From NCBI GenBank assembly GCA_028690445.1, contig JAQVBE010000010.1, positions 36,217 to 100,216 on the forward strand: DNA of 64,000 bases, written 5' to 3'. The stretch comes from Aliarcobacter sp. (GTDB lineage: Bacteria; Campylobacterota; Campylobacteria; Campylobacterales; Arcobacteraceae). The translations under genes and the position numbers were made by a program. Position 1 is the stretch's first letter; each line of letters starts with the position of its first letter. The notes under the pieces were generated by a model. That model was given only the letters and a program-made list of their open reading frames with translations, was not told where the DNA came from and made no database searches. Below, piece by piece: positions 47,605 through 57,321 of this stretch.

Positions 47605-48827
47605 TGAAAAAATTTCTATTTTTATCTCTTTTCCCTCTTTTTGCATTTGCTGGAAATTTAAATGAACTATTAAATCTCGCAGAACAAAACAAACAAGTTG
47701 AAGCATCAAGATATAGTTTAGAAGCTTCAAAAGAGAAAGAGTACGCAACAAAAAGCAGTTATTTACCAAATCTAACTTTAGGAGCTAATCAAACTTTTAA
47801 TCAAGAAAAAAATATGTTCACTCCTGAAAAAAGTACAACCGGCTCTGCCACACTCTCTTTTACTGTTTATGATGGTGGAAAAAGAGAAGCATCTTTTGAA
47901 CAACAACAAGCACTTGTAAAATCTGCAACTTTTGCTTTGGCTTCTGTTCAAAATAATATTTCTTTGGATGTAATTTATTATTATTACAACTATTTAAGTA
48001 CTTTAGCAAACAAAGAATCTACTTTAAAAAAGCTGGAACAACTTGAAGCGGAGCGTTATCGTTTAGAAAAATTTTTATCAGTAGGTTCTATCACTGCTGA
48101 TGAATTACAAAAAATCGTATCTTCAATTGAACAAACAAAAGTTGATTTATTGACATTAGATAACACACTAAACAATATTTCTAATACTTTAGAATATTTA
48201 ACAGGACAAGAAGTACTCATAGAAAAAGGTTCTACTTTAGTTTTTAAAGATACAAAAAATGAAGAAACAAAGCGTTTTGATATTTTAGCACTTGAACAAA
48301 GTACTCAAAGTAGTAAAGCTGAAGCAAAAATAGCAAAAGCACCAAACAGACCTACAATATTAATTCAAGATACATATTCTCAGTATGACTTTGATTATCC
48401 AGTTGCTACAAATAATTTGGATCATCAAAATAGTATTCAACTTTCATTAGAGTGGAAAATTTTTGATTTTGGTTCTACATCTGCTAATGCACAAGCTGCT
48501 TATTTGAACTATTTATCTAAAAATAGTGAATTAGAATATGAAAAATATAAAGCAAAAGCTAGTTTTAAAAATGCTCAAAATAGCTATAAAACTTCAATAG
48601 CAAAAATAGAAGCTGCAAAAGTAAAACTTCAAGCTTCTGAAATGACTTATGAATTAATCAAAAAGAAATTCCAACAAGGAATTGTGGACAATGTTAGTTA
48701 TCTTGATGCTTTAAGTGATAAGTTTAACTCAAATTCTCAACTTCAAACAGCCCTAAATGAAGTTGAATACCAAAAAGCTGTATTACTTTATGAAATGGGC
48801 GAAAATATTAAAGGAGCTATCCAATGA
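47604..48827 (+). CDS. TolC-type outer-membrane efflux protein
   Basis: About 407 residues. I choose ATG 47604, with AAGGA seven bases before it, because it starts a clean signal peptide (KKFLFLSLFPLFAFA). The mature protein has two TolC-like coiled-coil halves with SYLPNLTLGANQ and SLEWKIFDFGSTSANAQAA, followed by LDALSDKFNSNSQLQTALNE. It overlaps the adaptor gene by four bases. Confidence 0.9.
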   Translation: MKKFLFLSLFPLFAFAGNLNELLNLAEQNKQVEASRYSLEASKEKEYATKSSYLPNLTLGANQTFNQEKNMFTPEKSTTGSATLSFTVYDGGKREASFEQQQALVKSATFALASVQNNISLDVIYYYYNYLSTLANKESTLKKLEQLEAERYRLEKFLSVGSITADELQKIVSSIEQTKVDLLTLDNTLNNISNTLEYLTGQEVLIEKGSTLVFKDTKNEETKRFDILALEQSTQSSKAEAKIAKAPNRPTILIQDTYSQYDFDYPVATNNLDHQNSIQLSLEWKIFDFGSTSANAQAAYLNYLSKNSELEYEKYKAKASFKNAQNSYKTSIAKIEAAKVKLQASEMTYELIKKKFQQGIVDNVSYLDALSDKFNSNSQLQTALNEVEYQKAVLLYEMGENIKGAIQ

Positions 48828-49522
48828 AAAAAATTCTTATACTTACACTATTTATATTTCAAGCCTTATTTGCAGAAGAAATTTATGCAACATTTGATGT
48901 AGTTAGTGAAAAAAAATCAGAACTTGGTCTTTCTGTATCAGGTATTATTTCAACATTAAATGTAAATGTTGGAGATAAAGTTAAAAAAGGTGATTTACTT
49001 CTTTCTTTAAATAATTCTCAAGAAAAAGTTGAATATGAAACAGCCCGAAAAAATGCAGAACACTCGGCAAAAATCTACGAAAGATATGCGAAAATATCAG
49101 ATGTTATAGATAAAGAAAAAATGGAAAACTATCTTTATGATAGAGATATTACTCAATTAAATGCTCAAAATAAAGAAATAGTTTTAAGAAAAACAGAATT
49201 AAGAGCACCTTATGATTTAGTTGTTAGTAAAAAAAATATAGATTTAGGTTCAATTGTATTAGCTTCTCAAACAAAACTTATTGATGTTATTGCTTTAGAT
49301 GATGTAAAACTTGTTTTAAAATTTGATGAAAAGTATTGGCAAAAACTCAAAGTCGGTCAACTTTTTACTTATAAAGTTGATGGTAGTGATAAAATTTATG
49401 AAGGTAAAATCTCAAAAATTTATCCAACAATTTTAAATGAAACTAGAGAAATGCAAGCAGAAGTTAAAACAAAAGATCTTATGCCAGGCCTTTTTGGTAA
49501 TGGCACAATTAAAGCAGAGTAA
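48824..49522 (+). CDS. RND efflux periplasmic adaptor (short)
   Basis: 232 residues with a signal peptide. The lipoyl half (VSGIISTLNVNVGDKVKKGD) and the returning strand (ELRAPYDLVVSKKNIDLGSIV) are present, joined by a short hairpin, and a beta-barrel domain follows. It is much shorter than AcrA-type adaptors (about 370-400) because the hairpin is short and the membrane-proximal domain is reduced. Confidence 0.9.
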   Translation: MKKILILTLFIFQALFAEEIYATFDVVSEKKSELGLSVSGIISTLNVNVGDKVKKGDLLLSLNNSQEKVEYETARKNAEHSAKIYERYAKISDVIDKEKMENYLYDRDITQLNAQNKEIVLRKTELRAPYDLVVSKKNIDLGSIVLASQTKLIDVIALDDVKLVLKFDEKYWQKLKVGQLFTYKVDGSDKIYEGKISKIYPTILNETREMQAEVKTKDLMPGLFGNGTIKAE

Positions 49523-49525
49523 AAT

Positions 49526-52500
49526 ATGTATAAATTAGCTATTAATCGCCCAATCACAACTTTGATGGGTGTTTTGACATTTATTGTTTTTGGATTGATG
49601 TCATACAACACTATGCCTATTAATCTTTTTCCAAATGTTGATTTTCCTGTTGTTACAGTACAAACAACATATAAAGGTGCTGATCCCTCTACAGTTGAAA
49701 CAAAAGTTACAGATAAAATTGAAGAAGCTGTTTCAGGAGTTGATGGAATTGATAAACTTATGTCAACAAGTTATGAAGGTTTTAGTGTTGTAACAGTTCA
49801 ATTTAAACTTACAAAAGATTTAGATGAAGCAACAAATGATGTAAGAGATAAAATAGGTGCAATAAATTTACCTTCTGAAGTTGAAAAACCAGTGGTAAAA
49901 AAATTAGGAGGTACTGGTGCAGTTATTTCTCTTTTTATTGCTTCTGATGGAAATGACACAACAGCATTAATGAGACTTGCAGACGAAAAACTCAAACCTC
50001 AATTACAAAGAATTAAAGGAGTTGGTGAGGTTAATATTTTGGGATACCAAGATAGAGAAATTCGTATTTTTATAGATCCTTTTTTACTTAATAAATATAA
50101 TCTTACTTCAGCTGATGTAAGTAGTATTATTCAAAAACAAAATATAAAACAAGGTGTTGGAAAACTTGTCAATCAAAACCAAGAAATAATTATCAAAGCA
50201 CAAGGTGATGCCCAAAACATTGAAGAAGTTGGTGAATTATTGGTAAAACCAGGTGTTAGATTAAAAGATATTGCAACAATTCAAGATGGATTAAGTGATG
50301 CAAAAAGTTTTTCTTCTTTTAATAAACAACAAGGTGTAACTTTAGAAGTAAAAAAAATTGCAGGTGAAAATGTTTTAAGTATTATTGAAGGAGTTAAAAA
50401 AGTACTTCCAAAACTTCAAATACTTGCAGGTGATAAAACAGAAATAAAAATATTACAAGATCAATCTGAAAAAATTATGGTAAATATCAATAATGTACGA
50501 TTTGACCTTATTTTTGGTGCATTTTTAGCTGTTCTTATTGTTTTTCTTTTTTTACGAAATGTAACTGCAACTATTGTATCAGCCTTAGCAATTCCAACTT
50601 CTGTTATTGGAACTTTTGCAATTATTGATGTCTTAGGATATGACTTAAATCGTTTAACACTTATTGGACTTACCCTTGCAATTGGGATTTTTATTGATGA
50701 TGCAATTGTTGTTATTGAAAATATAACAAAAAAAATGGAAGAAGGGATGGAACCATTTAAGGCTTCTTTTGAAGGTGTAAAAGAAGTTGCATTTTCTATT
50801 CTAGCAATCTCTTCTGTTTTATTGGCAGTTTTCATACCTGTTGCATTTATGGATGGAATTGTTGGAATGTTTTTTAACTCATTTGCAATGACAGTTGCAT
50901 CTGGTATTGTGATTTCATATCTTGTGGCAATTATGTTTATTCCAAGTATTGCTGCACGAGTTTTAACTGCAAAAGAAAATCGTTTTTATCATGCAACAGA
51001 ACCAATTTTAAAAGCAATTGATAAAGCTTATGTTTGGATACTTAAACCTTTAATAAAATATAAAACTTTAACTATTATCTTTACAATTGCTCTTTTAGTT
51101 GCATCAACAACTTTAAAAGTTGGTATGTCATTTTTACCAATGCAAGATAATGCAGAGTTTCAAATTACTATTAAAGCACCTGTTGGAATTAATTTAGAGA
51201 CTATGAAAAATATTATTACACCATTAGATGATATGCTAAAAGAAGATAAAAATATTTTATATTCTATTGCATCAGTTGGTTATAACTCAGCACAAGAATT
51301 ACATAAAGGAAGAATTTATGTAAAACTAAAAGCATTGGGAGAAAGAAAACAAACACAAGAAACAATTATCCAATATTATAGAGATAAACTCTCTTCAATT
51401 AAAGATATGACTATCTCAGTAGAAAAAGTAGATGATTTTAATACAGGAAGTACAACAGCTCCCGTTCAAGTAGTAATCACAGGGGATAAACTTGAAGAAC
51501 TTGATATTGCATCTACTAAATTAATGACGATACTCAAAGAAACTCCTGGTATTGTGGATGTAGATAGAGATTTTGAAAATGGAAAACCTGAAATTAAGAT
51601 TGGTATCTTAAGAGAAAATGCCCAAAGAGTTGGAGTTAGTGTTGAACAAATTGCTTCAATTTTAGGAACAGCATATTCAAGTGATACTGCAGTTTCATAT
51701 TATGAAGATAACGGAAGACAATTTGATATTACAGTTCGTTTAAAAGATAATTTTAGAAGTTCATTAGATGACTTAAAAAAATTACAAGTTCGAAATTCAA
51801 ATGGACAATTTATTGCTCTTAAGGGATTACTTGAAATAAAAGAGAGTTTTGGAAATGCTTCAATAAATAGATTTGATAGAGAAAGAAAAGTACTTGTAAC
51901 TGCAAATATTTTCAATACTTCTCTTGATAAAATTGTTGAAGTTATCAACTCAAAAATGGGTGAGATTTTGCCTAAAGGATACAATTATAGATTTACAGGT
52001 GATGTTGAAAATATGCAAGATACAAGTAAAGCTTTTGGAGCAGCTGTTCTTTTAGCTGTTATTTTGATTTATCTTATTTTAGCTGCATTATATGAATCAA
52101 TAATTCAACCTTTTATTATTATGATTTCAATGCCATTATCTTTTACAGGTGTTATGGTTGCTTTATATTTAACTGGGAATTCTTTTAGTTTATTTGTAAT
52201 GATTGGGATTATATTACTTCTTGGAATGGTTGGGAAAAATGCAATTTTAGTTGTAGATTTTGCAAATCGAGCAATAAAAGATGGAAAAAGTATTGATGAT
52301 GCGCTTTTAGAAGCAGGAGAAAAACGACTAAGACCTATTTTAATGACAACATTTGCCATGATAGGAGCTATGATTCCTTTAGCTTTTGGAAGTGGAGCTG
52401 GACATGAAAGTAATGCCCCAATGGCTTTAGCAATTATTGGAGGACTTATTAGTTCAACGATTCTTACTTTATTGGTTGTTCCTGCTATTTATAAATTTAT

Positions 52501-52558
52501 GTATCCACTTGATGCATGGTTAAGAAAATGGTATGAAAAAGGCAAAATTCAACATTAG
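49526..52558 (+). CDS. RND family efflux transporter permease
   Basis: 1010 residues, 12 transmembrane helices and two large periplasmic loops. N-terminus is MYKLAINRPITTLMGVLTFI. The proton-relay Asp pair is in GIFIDDAIVVIENI of helix 4, and the conserved late motif GMVGKNAILVVDFAN is present. It is the HAE/AcrB-like branch. The substrates are unknown. A strong terminator follows. Confidence 0.95.
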   Translation: MYKLAINRPITTLMGVLTFIVFGLMSYNTMPINLFPNVDFPVVTVQTTYKGADPSTVETKVTDKIEEAVSGVDGIDKLMSTSYEGFSVVTVQFKLTKDLDEATNDVRDKIGAINLPSEVEKPVVKKLGGTGAVISLFIASDGNDTTALMRLADEKLKPQLQRIKGVGEVNILGYQDREIRIFIDPFLLNKYNLTSADVSSIIQKQNIKQGVGKLVNQNQEIIIKAQGDAQNIEEVGELLVKPGVRLKDIATIQDGLSDAKSFSSFNKQQGVTLEVKKIAGENVLSIIEGVKKVLPKLQILAGDKTEIKILQDQSEKIMVNINNVRFDLIFGAFLAVLIVFLFLRNVTATIVSALAIPTSVIGTFAIIDVLGYDLNRLTLIGLTLAIGIFIDDAIVVIENITKKMEEGMEPFKASFEGVKEVAFSILAISSVLLAVFIPVAFMDGIVGMFFNSFAMTVASGIVISYLVAIMFIPSIAARVLTAKENRFYHATEPILKAIDKAYVWILKPLIKYKTLTIIFTIALLVASTTLKVGMSFLPMQDNAEFQITIKAPVGINLETMKNIITPLDDMLKEDKNILYSIASVGYNSAQELHKGRIYVKLKALGERKQTQETIIQYYRDKLSSIKDMTISVEKVDDFNTGSTTAPVQVVITGDKLEELDIASTKLMTILKETPGIVDVDRDFENGKPEIKIGILRENAQRVGVSVEQIASILGTAYSSDTAVSYYEDNGRQFDITVRLKDNFRSSLDDLKKLQVRNSNGQFIALKGLLEIKESFGNASINRFDRERKVLVTANIFNTSLDKIVEVINSKMGEILPKGYNYRFTGDVENMQDTSKAFGAAVLLAVILIYLILAALYESIIQPFIIMISMPLSFTGVMVALYLTGNSFSLFVMIGIILLLGMVGKNAILVVDFANRAIKDGKSIDDALLEAGEKRLRPILMTTFAMIGAMIPLAFGSGAGHESNAPMALAIIGGLISSTILTLLVVPAIYKFMYPLDAWLRKWYEKGKIQH

Positions 52559-52566
52559 TCTTTTTT

Positions 52567-52598
52567 AAATAAAGGAGTATTAAATTACTCCTTTATTT
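52567..52598 (+). terminator. Rho-independent terminator of the RND operon
   Basis: A perfect 13-bp inverted repeat (AAATAAAGGAGTA) with a 6-base loop begins eight bases after the permease stop. T-rich bases are part of the descending arm and beyond. Confidence 0.88.
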
Positions 52599-52703
52599 TA
52601 TATTTATAATAACCTAATCTTTTACTTAAAGAATAAAAAATATCCTTGTTATATTAGTAAAATAATAAAATTTTATATTATAATAAAAGAAAAAAGAAGA
52701 TAA

Positions 52704-55700
52704 ATGAAATCCTTATTTAAATTAACAATTATATTAACTCTATTTCTAAATAACTTTTTATTTGCAAACCAACCAAACGAATTAAAAAAAGTAACTTTAC
52801 AACTTGAGTGGAAACATCAATTTGAATTTGCTGGTTTTTATGCTGCTATTGAACAAGGTTATTATAAAGATGTTGGTCTTGATGTTGAAATAAGAGAATT
52901 TCAAGAAGACATTAATATTATTCAAGAAGTTTTAAGTGGAAATGCAACTTTTGGAATATCTTCTTCTGCTTTAATTTTAGAAAAACTAAATAAAAAACCT
53001 GTTGTTTTAATTGCTTCATATTTTAAGCAAAATGCCTTAGCACTTGTAACTAAACCAAATATAAAAACTCCTGCTGATTTAAAGAACAAAAAAGTTATGG
53101 CTGTTGATTGGGAGATGGGACATACAAGTTTAGGAGTAATATTAAAAGATGCTGGAATTACTTCAAATGATTATACTTTAGTAAACCATGATTTTAAGGT
53201 TGACAAGTTTGTAAATGGAGAAGTTGATGCTATGAGTGTATTTACAACTTCACAACCTTATGAGCTTGATAAATTAGGAGTAAAGTACAATATTTTAAAT
53301 CCAGCTAATTTTGGAATTTATTCTTATGATGTTGAGCTTTTTACAAGTGAAGATGTAATAAATTCTGATATGCAAAAGGTTAAAAACTTTGTTGAAGCTA
53401 CAAATAAAGGTTGGGAGTATGCTTTTAAGAACAAAGAAGAGATAGTTGATTTAATTTACAATAAATATTCAAAAAGAAAAACAAAAGAGTCTTTATTATT
53501 TGAAGCTAATCAAACAGAAAAGATATTTAAAACAAATGTATTTAAAATAGGAGCAATTGCTCCTGAGTTAATTAAACTAAATGCAGATATGTATACAAAT
53601 TTAGGTTTAGTTAATAAAGATTATAACATTAGTGAGATATTAAATAATTACTATTTTGATATAAATAATAAAATACAAAATATATTAACACTTGAAGAAA
53701 AAAACTACATAAAAAATTCTATTATAAAAGTACACAATGAATTAAACTGGCCACCAATTAATTATAATAAAGACACTAAACCAATGGGTTATTCAATAGA
53801 TTACATGAACTTATTAGCTTCAAAAGTTGGATTAACTATTGAGTATATTTCAGGACCTAATTGGAATGATTTTTTAGAGATGATAAAAGAGAATAAACTC
53901 GATGTAATGCTAAATATTGGGAAAACCGAAGATAGAGAAAAATATCTAAATTTCACAACACCTTATGCAAAAACATTTGATACTGTATTTACAAAAAAAG
54001 ATATAAACAACTTAAAAAGCCTAGATGATTTTAATGGAAAAAATTTAGCTGTAATAAAAGGTTTTTATGAAGAAGAACTTCTAAAAAAACATTATCCACA
54101 TATAAATTTAGTTTTAGTTGAAGACTCAATGGCAGGATTAAAAAAGTTAGCTTATGGAGAAGTTGATGGTTTTATAGATAACTTTGCAGTTGCCAATTAT
54201 TTTATGGAGAATGGTTTAATTACAAATTTAAAAGCTGCTTTTGAAATAAAAGATAATAAATTTAATCTTAATATGCATTTAGCAACAAACAAAAATAATA
54301 AAATATTACAAGAAATTTTAGAAAAAGCAAAAAAAGAGATAACTTTAGATGAAGAGTTTGAATTAAAAAGAAAATGGATAAATACAAATAATGTAGAATT
54401 AAAATCTACAATACCTCTTAGTATAGAAGAAGAAAATTATTTATCTACAAAAAAAACAATAACGATGTGTGTAGATCCTGACTGGGAACCATTTGAAGTA
54501 TTGGATAAAGATGGTAAACATGTAGGAATTGCAGCTGATATTATAAGATTAATTTCAGAAAAACTAGGAGTTGAAATAAAAGTAATCCCAACAAAAACAT
54601 GGGAAGAAAGTATAGAGTTTTCCAAAGAAAAAAGATGCGATTTAATGAGTTTTTTAAATGAAACTCCCCAAAGAAAGGAGTGGCTTACTTTTACTGAGCC
54701 TATTTTTAAAGACCCAAATGTAATTATAGGCAGACTGGATAGCCCTATTATAAAAGATTTATCAAAAATCAAAGCTTCTATTGCTATACCAAGAGGAACA
54801 GCAATGTATGAAAGATTTCAAAAAGATTTTCCAAAACTTATTATAATCCCAGTAAATTCAGAAGATGAAGCTTTCAAACTTGTAGAAGAAAAGAAAGCAG
54901 ATTTGACGGTTCGATCTATGATAATTTCAGCATTTAATATAAAAGAAAAAGGTTTCTTTAATCTCAAAATCCTAAATCAACCAGAAAATTATGAAAATCA
55001 TTTAAGAATTGGTGTCATAAAAAATGAACCTATTTTAAAAGATATTTTAAACAAAGCCATTGTTACCTTAACAAAAGAAGATATACAAAATATTGTTAAT
55101 AAATGGATAGCAATTAAATATGAAAAAGTTGAAGATTATACTTATTTATGGATATCAATAACTTTTATAATCATACTATTGATATTCTTTTTATATAGGC
55201 AATACTTACTAAAACACAACAATAATTTTCTTCAAAATGAAGTTTTAAAAAGAACTCAACAATTAGAAACGTCAAATCAAATTTTAAAAGAAAAGAAAAA
55301 TGAACTAAATAAACTAAATTCATCTCTTGAAGAAAAAGTAAAAGATGAAGTTGAAAAAAATAAAATCTTTCAAGAAAAACTCTTTAAAGCTGATAAATTA
55401 GCTTCAATGGGGGAAATGATAAGTAATATTGCCCATCAATGGAGACAACCTTTATCTATAATTTCTACAATTGCTACAGGAATAAAAATACAAAAAGAGT
55501 TTGGAACATTAAAAGATGAAGAATTAGTCCAAAATATGGATTTAATTAATAAAAATGCTCAATATTTATCAGAAACAATAAATGATTTTAGAAATTTTAT
55601 AAAAGGTAATAGAAAAATAAAAAATTATGACTTATCTACTACAATAAATAACTTTATACATATTATTGAATCTACAATAAAAACAGATAATATAAATATA

Positions 55701-56087
55701 ATTCTTAATTTAGAAAAAGATATAAAAATAGATGGCTATCCAAATGAATTAATTCAATGTTTAATAAATATTTTTAATAACTCAAAAGATGCTTTTAAAG
55801 AAATTAAACAAGAAAATCCCCTAATATTTATCTCAACAAGTTTGAAAAATAATAATCTAACTATACGGATAAAAGATAATGCAGGAGGAATTTCTCAAAA
55901 TATAATTTCAAAAATTTATGACCCATATTTTACAACAAAACATAAATCACAAGGTACAGGATTAGGGCTGCATATGACTTATAAACTAATTGACGAGGGA
56001 ATGCATGGAAAAATTGAAGCACAAAATGTAGAATTTGAATATGAAAATAAGATTTATAAAGGTGCTGAGTTTATAATAACCTTTTAG
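52704..56087 (+). CDS. Histidine kinase with three periplasmic-binding-protein domains
   Basis: 1127 residues. Order: signal peptide (1-21); NMT1/THI5-like domain (about 28-235; WKHQFEFAGFYAAIEQGYYKD); two SBP_bac_3 domains (about 330-565 and 575-800; the second starts CVDPDWEPFEVLDKDGK); transmembrane helix (about 812-834); coiled coil; kinase with H-box AHQWRQPL (His 911), N-box NIFNNSKDAF, G1 DNAGGIS and G2 GTGLGLHMTY. Three extracytoplasmic solute domains imply a sensor of small nutrients. No response-regulator gene is adjacent in the window, so the output partner is unknown. Confidence 0.92.
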   Translation: MKSLFKLTIILTLFLNNFLFANQPNELKKVTLQLEWKHQFEFAGFYAAIEQGYYKDVGLDVEIREFQEDINIIQEVLSGNATFGISSSALILEKLNKKPVVLIASYFKQNALALVTKPNIKTPADLKNKKVMAVDWEMGHTSLGVILKDAGITSNDYTLVNHDFKVDKFVNGEVDAMSVFTTSQPYELDKLGVKYNILNPANFGIYSYDVELFTSEDVINSDMQKVKNFVEATNKGWEYAFKNKEEIVDLIYNKYSKRKTKESLLFEANQTEKIFKTNVFKIGAIAPELIKLNADMYTNLGLVNKDYNISEILNNYYFDINNKIQNILTLEEKNYIKNSIIKVHNELNWPPINYNKDTKPMGYSIDYMNLLASKVGLTIEYISGPNWNDFLEMIKENKLDVMLNIGKTEDREKYLNFTTPYAKTFDTVFTKKDINNLKSLDDFNGKNLAVIKGFYEEELLKKHYPHINLVLVEDSMAGLKKLAYGEVDGFIDNFAVANYFMENGLITNLKAAFEIKDNKFNLNMHLATNKNNKILQEILEKAKKEITLDEEFELKRKWINTNNVELKSTIPLSIEEENYLSTKKTITMCVDPDWEPFEVLDKDGKHVGIAADIIRLISEKLGVEIKVIPTKTWEESIEFSKEKRCDLMSFLNETPQRKEWLTFTEPIFKDPNVIIGRLDSPIIKDLSKIKASIAIPRGTAMYERFQKDFPKLIIIPVNSEDEAFKLVEEKKADLTVRSMIISAFNIKEKGFFNLKILNQPENYENHLRIGVIKNEPILKDILNKAIVTLTKEDIQNIVNKWIAIKYEKVEDYTYLWISITFIIILLIFFLYRQYLLKHNNNFLQNEVLKRTQQLETSNQILKEKKNELNKLNSSLEEKVKDEVEKNKIFQEKLFKADKLASMGEMISNIAHQWRQPLSIISTIATGIKIQKEFGTLKDEELVQNMDLINKNAQYLSETINDFRNFIKGNRKIKNYDLSTTINNFIHIIESTIKTDNINIILNLEKDIKIDGYPNELIQCLINIFNNSKDAFKEIKQENPLIFISTSLKNNNLTIRIKDNAGGISQNIISKIYDPYFTTKHKSQGTGLGLHMTYKLIDEGMHGKIEAQNVEFEYENKIYKGAEFIITF

Positions 56088-56117
56088 ATAAATATAACAT
56101 ATAAAGTTAAATAAAAA

Positions 56118-56162
56118 AAGCTTCTAGCTAAAAGAACAGAATGTTCAAATAGCTAAAAGCTT
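56118..56162 (-). terminator. Terminator of the tRNA operon
   Basis: A 13-bp stem with one mismatch (AAGCTTTTAGCTA on the minus strand) encloses a second small hairpin and is followed on the minus strand by a run of seven T. It lies six bases downstream of the degenerate tRNA and also faces the kinase gene, so it can work both ways. Confidence 0.88.
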
Positions 56163-56167
56163 GTATT

Positions 56168-56246
56168 TGGTTGAGGAAATAGGATTTTTGAACTTATGAC
56201 CTTCGGGTTATAAGCCAGACTAGCTGCCTAGCTATTCTATTCCGCG
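56168..56246 (-). pseudogene. Degenerate initiator tRNA (fMet-like) copy
   Basis: On the minus strand it begins CGCGGAATAGAATAGC and contains CTTATAACCCGAAGGTC, then TTCAAAAATCCTAT and ends with encoded ACCA, so the layout is that of tRNA-fMet, including the unpaired C1-A72. The anticodon position reads TAT instead of CAT. The D stem has two mismatches, the anticodon and acceptor stems each have one, and the T loop has two extra bases. It is therefore unlikely to be a working initiator tRNA. Confidence 0.75.
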
Positions 56247-56314
56247 ATTTGCATATATAGTCAAATAATTAACAGTATCAAGTATTAATTAGATTAAATA
56301 ATAAGTAAGTTTTG

Positions 56315-56389
56315 TGGATGGGGTACTAGGATTCGAACCTAGGAATAACGGCACCAAAAGCCGTTGCCTTACCGCTTGGCGATACCCCA
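56315..56389 (-). tRNA. tRNA-Gln (UUG)
   Basis: A complete cloverleaf on the minus strand with acceptor TGGGGTA paired to TACCCCA, anticodon loop TTTTGGT (anticodon TTG) and T loop TTCGAAT. CCA is encoded. Discriminator base is T, unlike the usual G in bacterial tRNA-Gln. Confidence 0.95.
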
Positions 56390-56397
56390 AAAAAAAA

Positions 56398-56473
56398 TGG
56401 AGCTGGTGAAGAGAGTCGAACTCCCGACCTGCTGATTACAAATCAGCTGCTCTACCAACTGAGCTACACCAGC
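56398..56473 (-). tRNA. tRNA-Thr (UGU)
   Basis: A complete cloverleaf on the minus strand. Acceptor GCTGGTG, anticodon loop TTTGTAA (anticodon TGT) and T arm with GTTCGACTC. CCA is encoded. It lies eight bases upstream of tRNA-Gln in the same operon. Confidence 0.96.
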
Positions 56474-56494
56474 ATCCATATTTCATTTAAGAAA

Positions 56495-56519
56495 TGGTGT
56501 CAAGAGAGGGACTCGAATT
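56495..56519 (-). other. Stray tRNA 3' end, probable attachment site
   Basis: The minus strand reads ATTCGAGTCCCTCTCTTGAC followed by ACCA. This has the T-loop TTCGAGT, the descending T stem CCCTC and an acceptor arm with encoded CCA, but the upstream bases do not supply the matching stem halves, D arm or anticodon arm. Such a fragment is what remains when an element integrates into a tRNA 3' end. It sits at the edge of the accessory region, 22 bases upstream of tRNA-Thr. Confidence 0.6.
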
Positions 56520-56558
56520 TTAATTCAGAAACCCTATATTTAGCACCTTACTTCAAAC

Positions 56559-56578
56559 TAGTACCGTAATTAGTACCG
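56559..56578. repeat. Tandem TAGTACCG repeats beside the tRNA fragment
   Basis: Two copies of TAGTACCG start 12 bases apart (56559 and 56571). Close direct repeats inside the element next to an attachment core are typical of integrase arm-type sites. This is a suggestion from position only. Confidence 0.4.
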
Positions 56579-56849
56579 CAAAGAATTTTACTTTAAAATT
56601 AAAACTATTTTAAAGAGGTGGAATTATAATAAAAGTATTATTAAAAAAAACTTAATATTATTAACATAATTAAAAAATCTAGTTATCCAAACAACTAATC
56701 TTTTCAATTAAATTTAAATCCTTATAAAATGGACTTCTCCAGTTGTACTCAGTTAGCTAAATATAAATACTTTTTTTTAACTAATACTTTATCTACTAAA
56801 AATTATGAAAATGTGAATACTGGTAAGAAGTTTTTCAAAAGGATAATCA
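56579..56849. other. Non-coding left end of the island
   Basis: An AT-rich stretch with no supported gene. It contains AAGGA nine bases before ATG 56850 and one TTATCCAAA resembling a DnaA box, which alone is not evidence of an origin. Confidence 0.4.
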
Positions 56850-57320
56850 ATGCAAAAAGAGATATTAAGAAACTGTGAAATCATCACAAAAATGAATCAA
56901 GAGACTCAAAATCAAATGATTAGAACTTATACAAAGTTAGATATAAGTGTAAAAGTTGATGTTTTCAAAGAACAAAAAGTAATCTTTCACAAATTAAAGA
57001 ATATTCATTTTATCACTGATAATTCGATTTTAACTTATGCATCTTTTATTTTAGCTATTGAAGTTGTAATTAAAAATACTAATCAAGTAAATCTTAAAGC
57101 AATCAAATTAAGAACAAAAAATGCAAAAAAACAAAATCAAAAAAGAGAAAAACTTCTAAGTTATTGGTCAGTAATTAAGACTCTAAAAAATGAGCAAAAC
57201 TACAGTTTTAGAGAAATATCTGATTATTTACTTAAGTATCATAGGTTTGAGGTGTCTTATTCTTTGGTTTATCAAACTTGGAATGAGATTGAAATAATTA
57301 ATTCTATTGAGGAAAATTAA
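56850..57320 (+). CDS. Island protein with HTH-like C-terminus
   Basis: 156 residues, basic. The C-terminal region (YSFREISDYLLKYHRFEVSY followed by SLVYQTWNEIE) looks like a helix-turn-helix of the kind found in mobile-element regulators. No family recognised. Its stop is one base before the ATG of the next gene, so the two are co-translated. Confidence 0.55.
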   Translation: MQKEILRNCEIITKMNQETQNQMIRTYTKLDISVKVDVFKEQKVIFHKLKNIHFITDNSILTYASFILAIEVVIKNTNQVNLKAIKLRTKNAKKQNQKREKLLSYWSVIKTLKNEQNYSFREISDYLLKYHRFEVSYSLVYQTWNEIEIINSIEEN

Positions 57321-57321
57321 A

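Noticed and set aside
56168..56246. A working tRNA-Ile (UAU) or suppressor tRNA
   Set aside because: D stem mismatches, a 9-base T loop and a mismatched anticodon stem make proper folding unlikely, and the backbone is that of initiator tRNA.
56579..56849. A plasmid-like replication origin based on a DnaA-box-like TTATCCAAA
   Set aside because: Only one imperfect box is present, with no iterons and no replication gene beside it.
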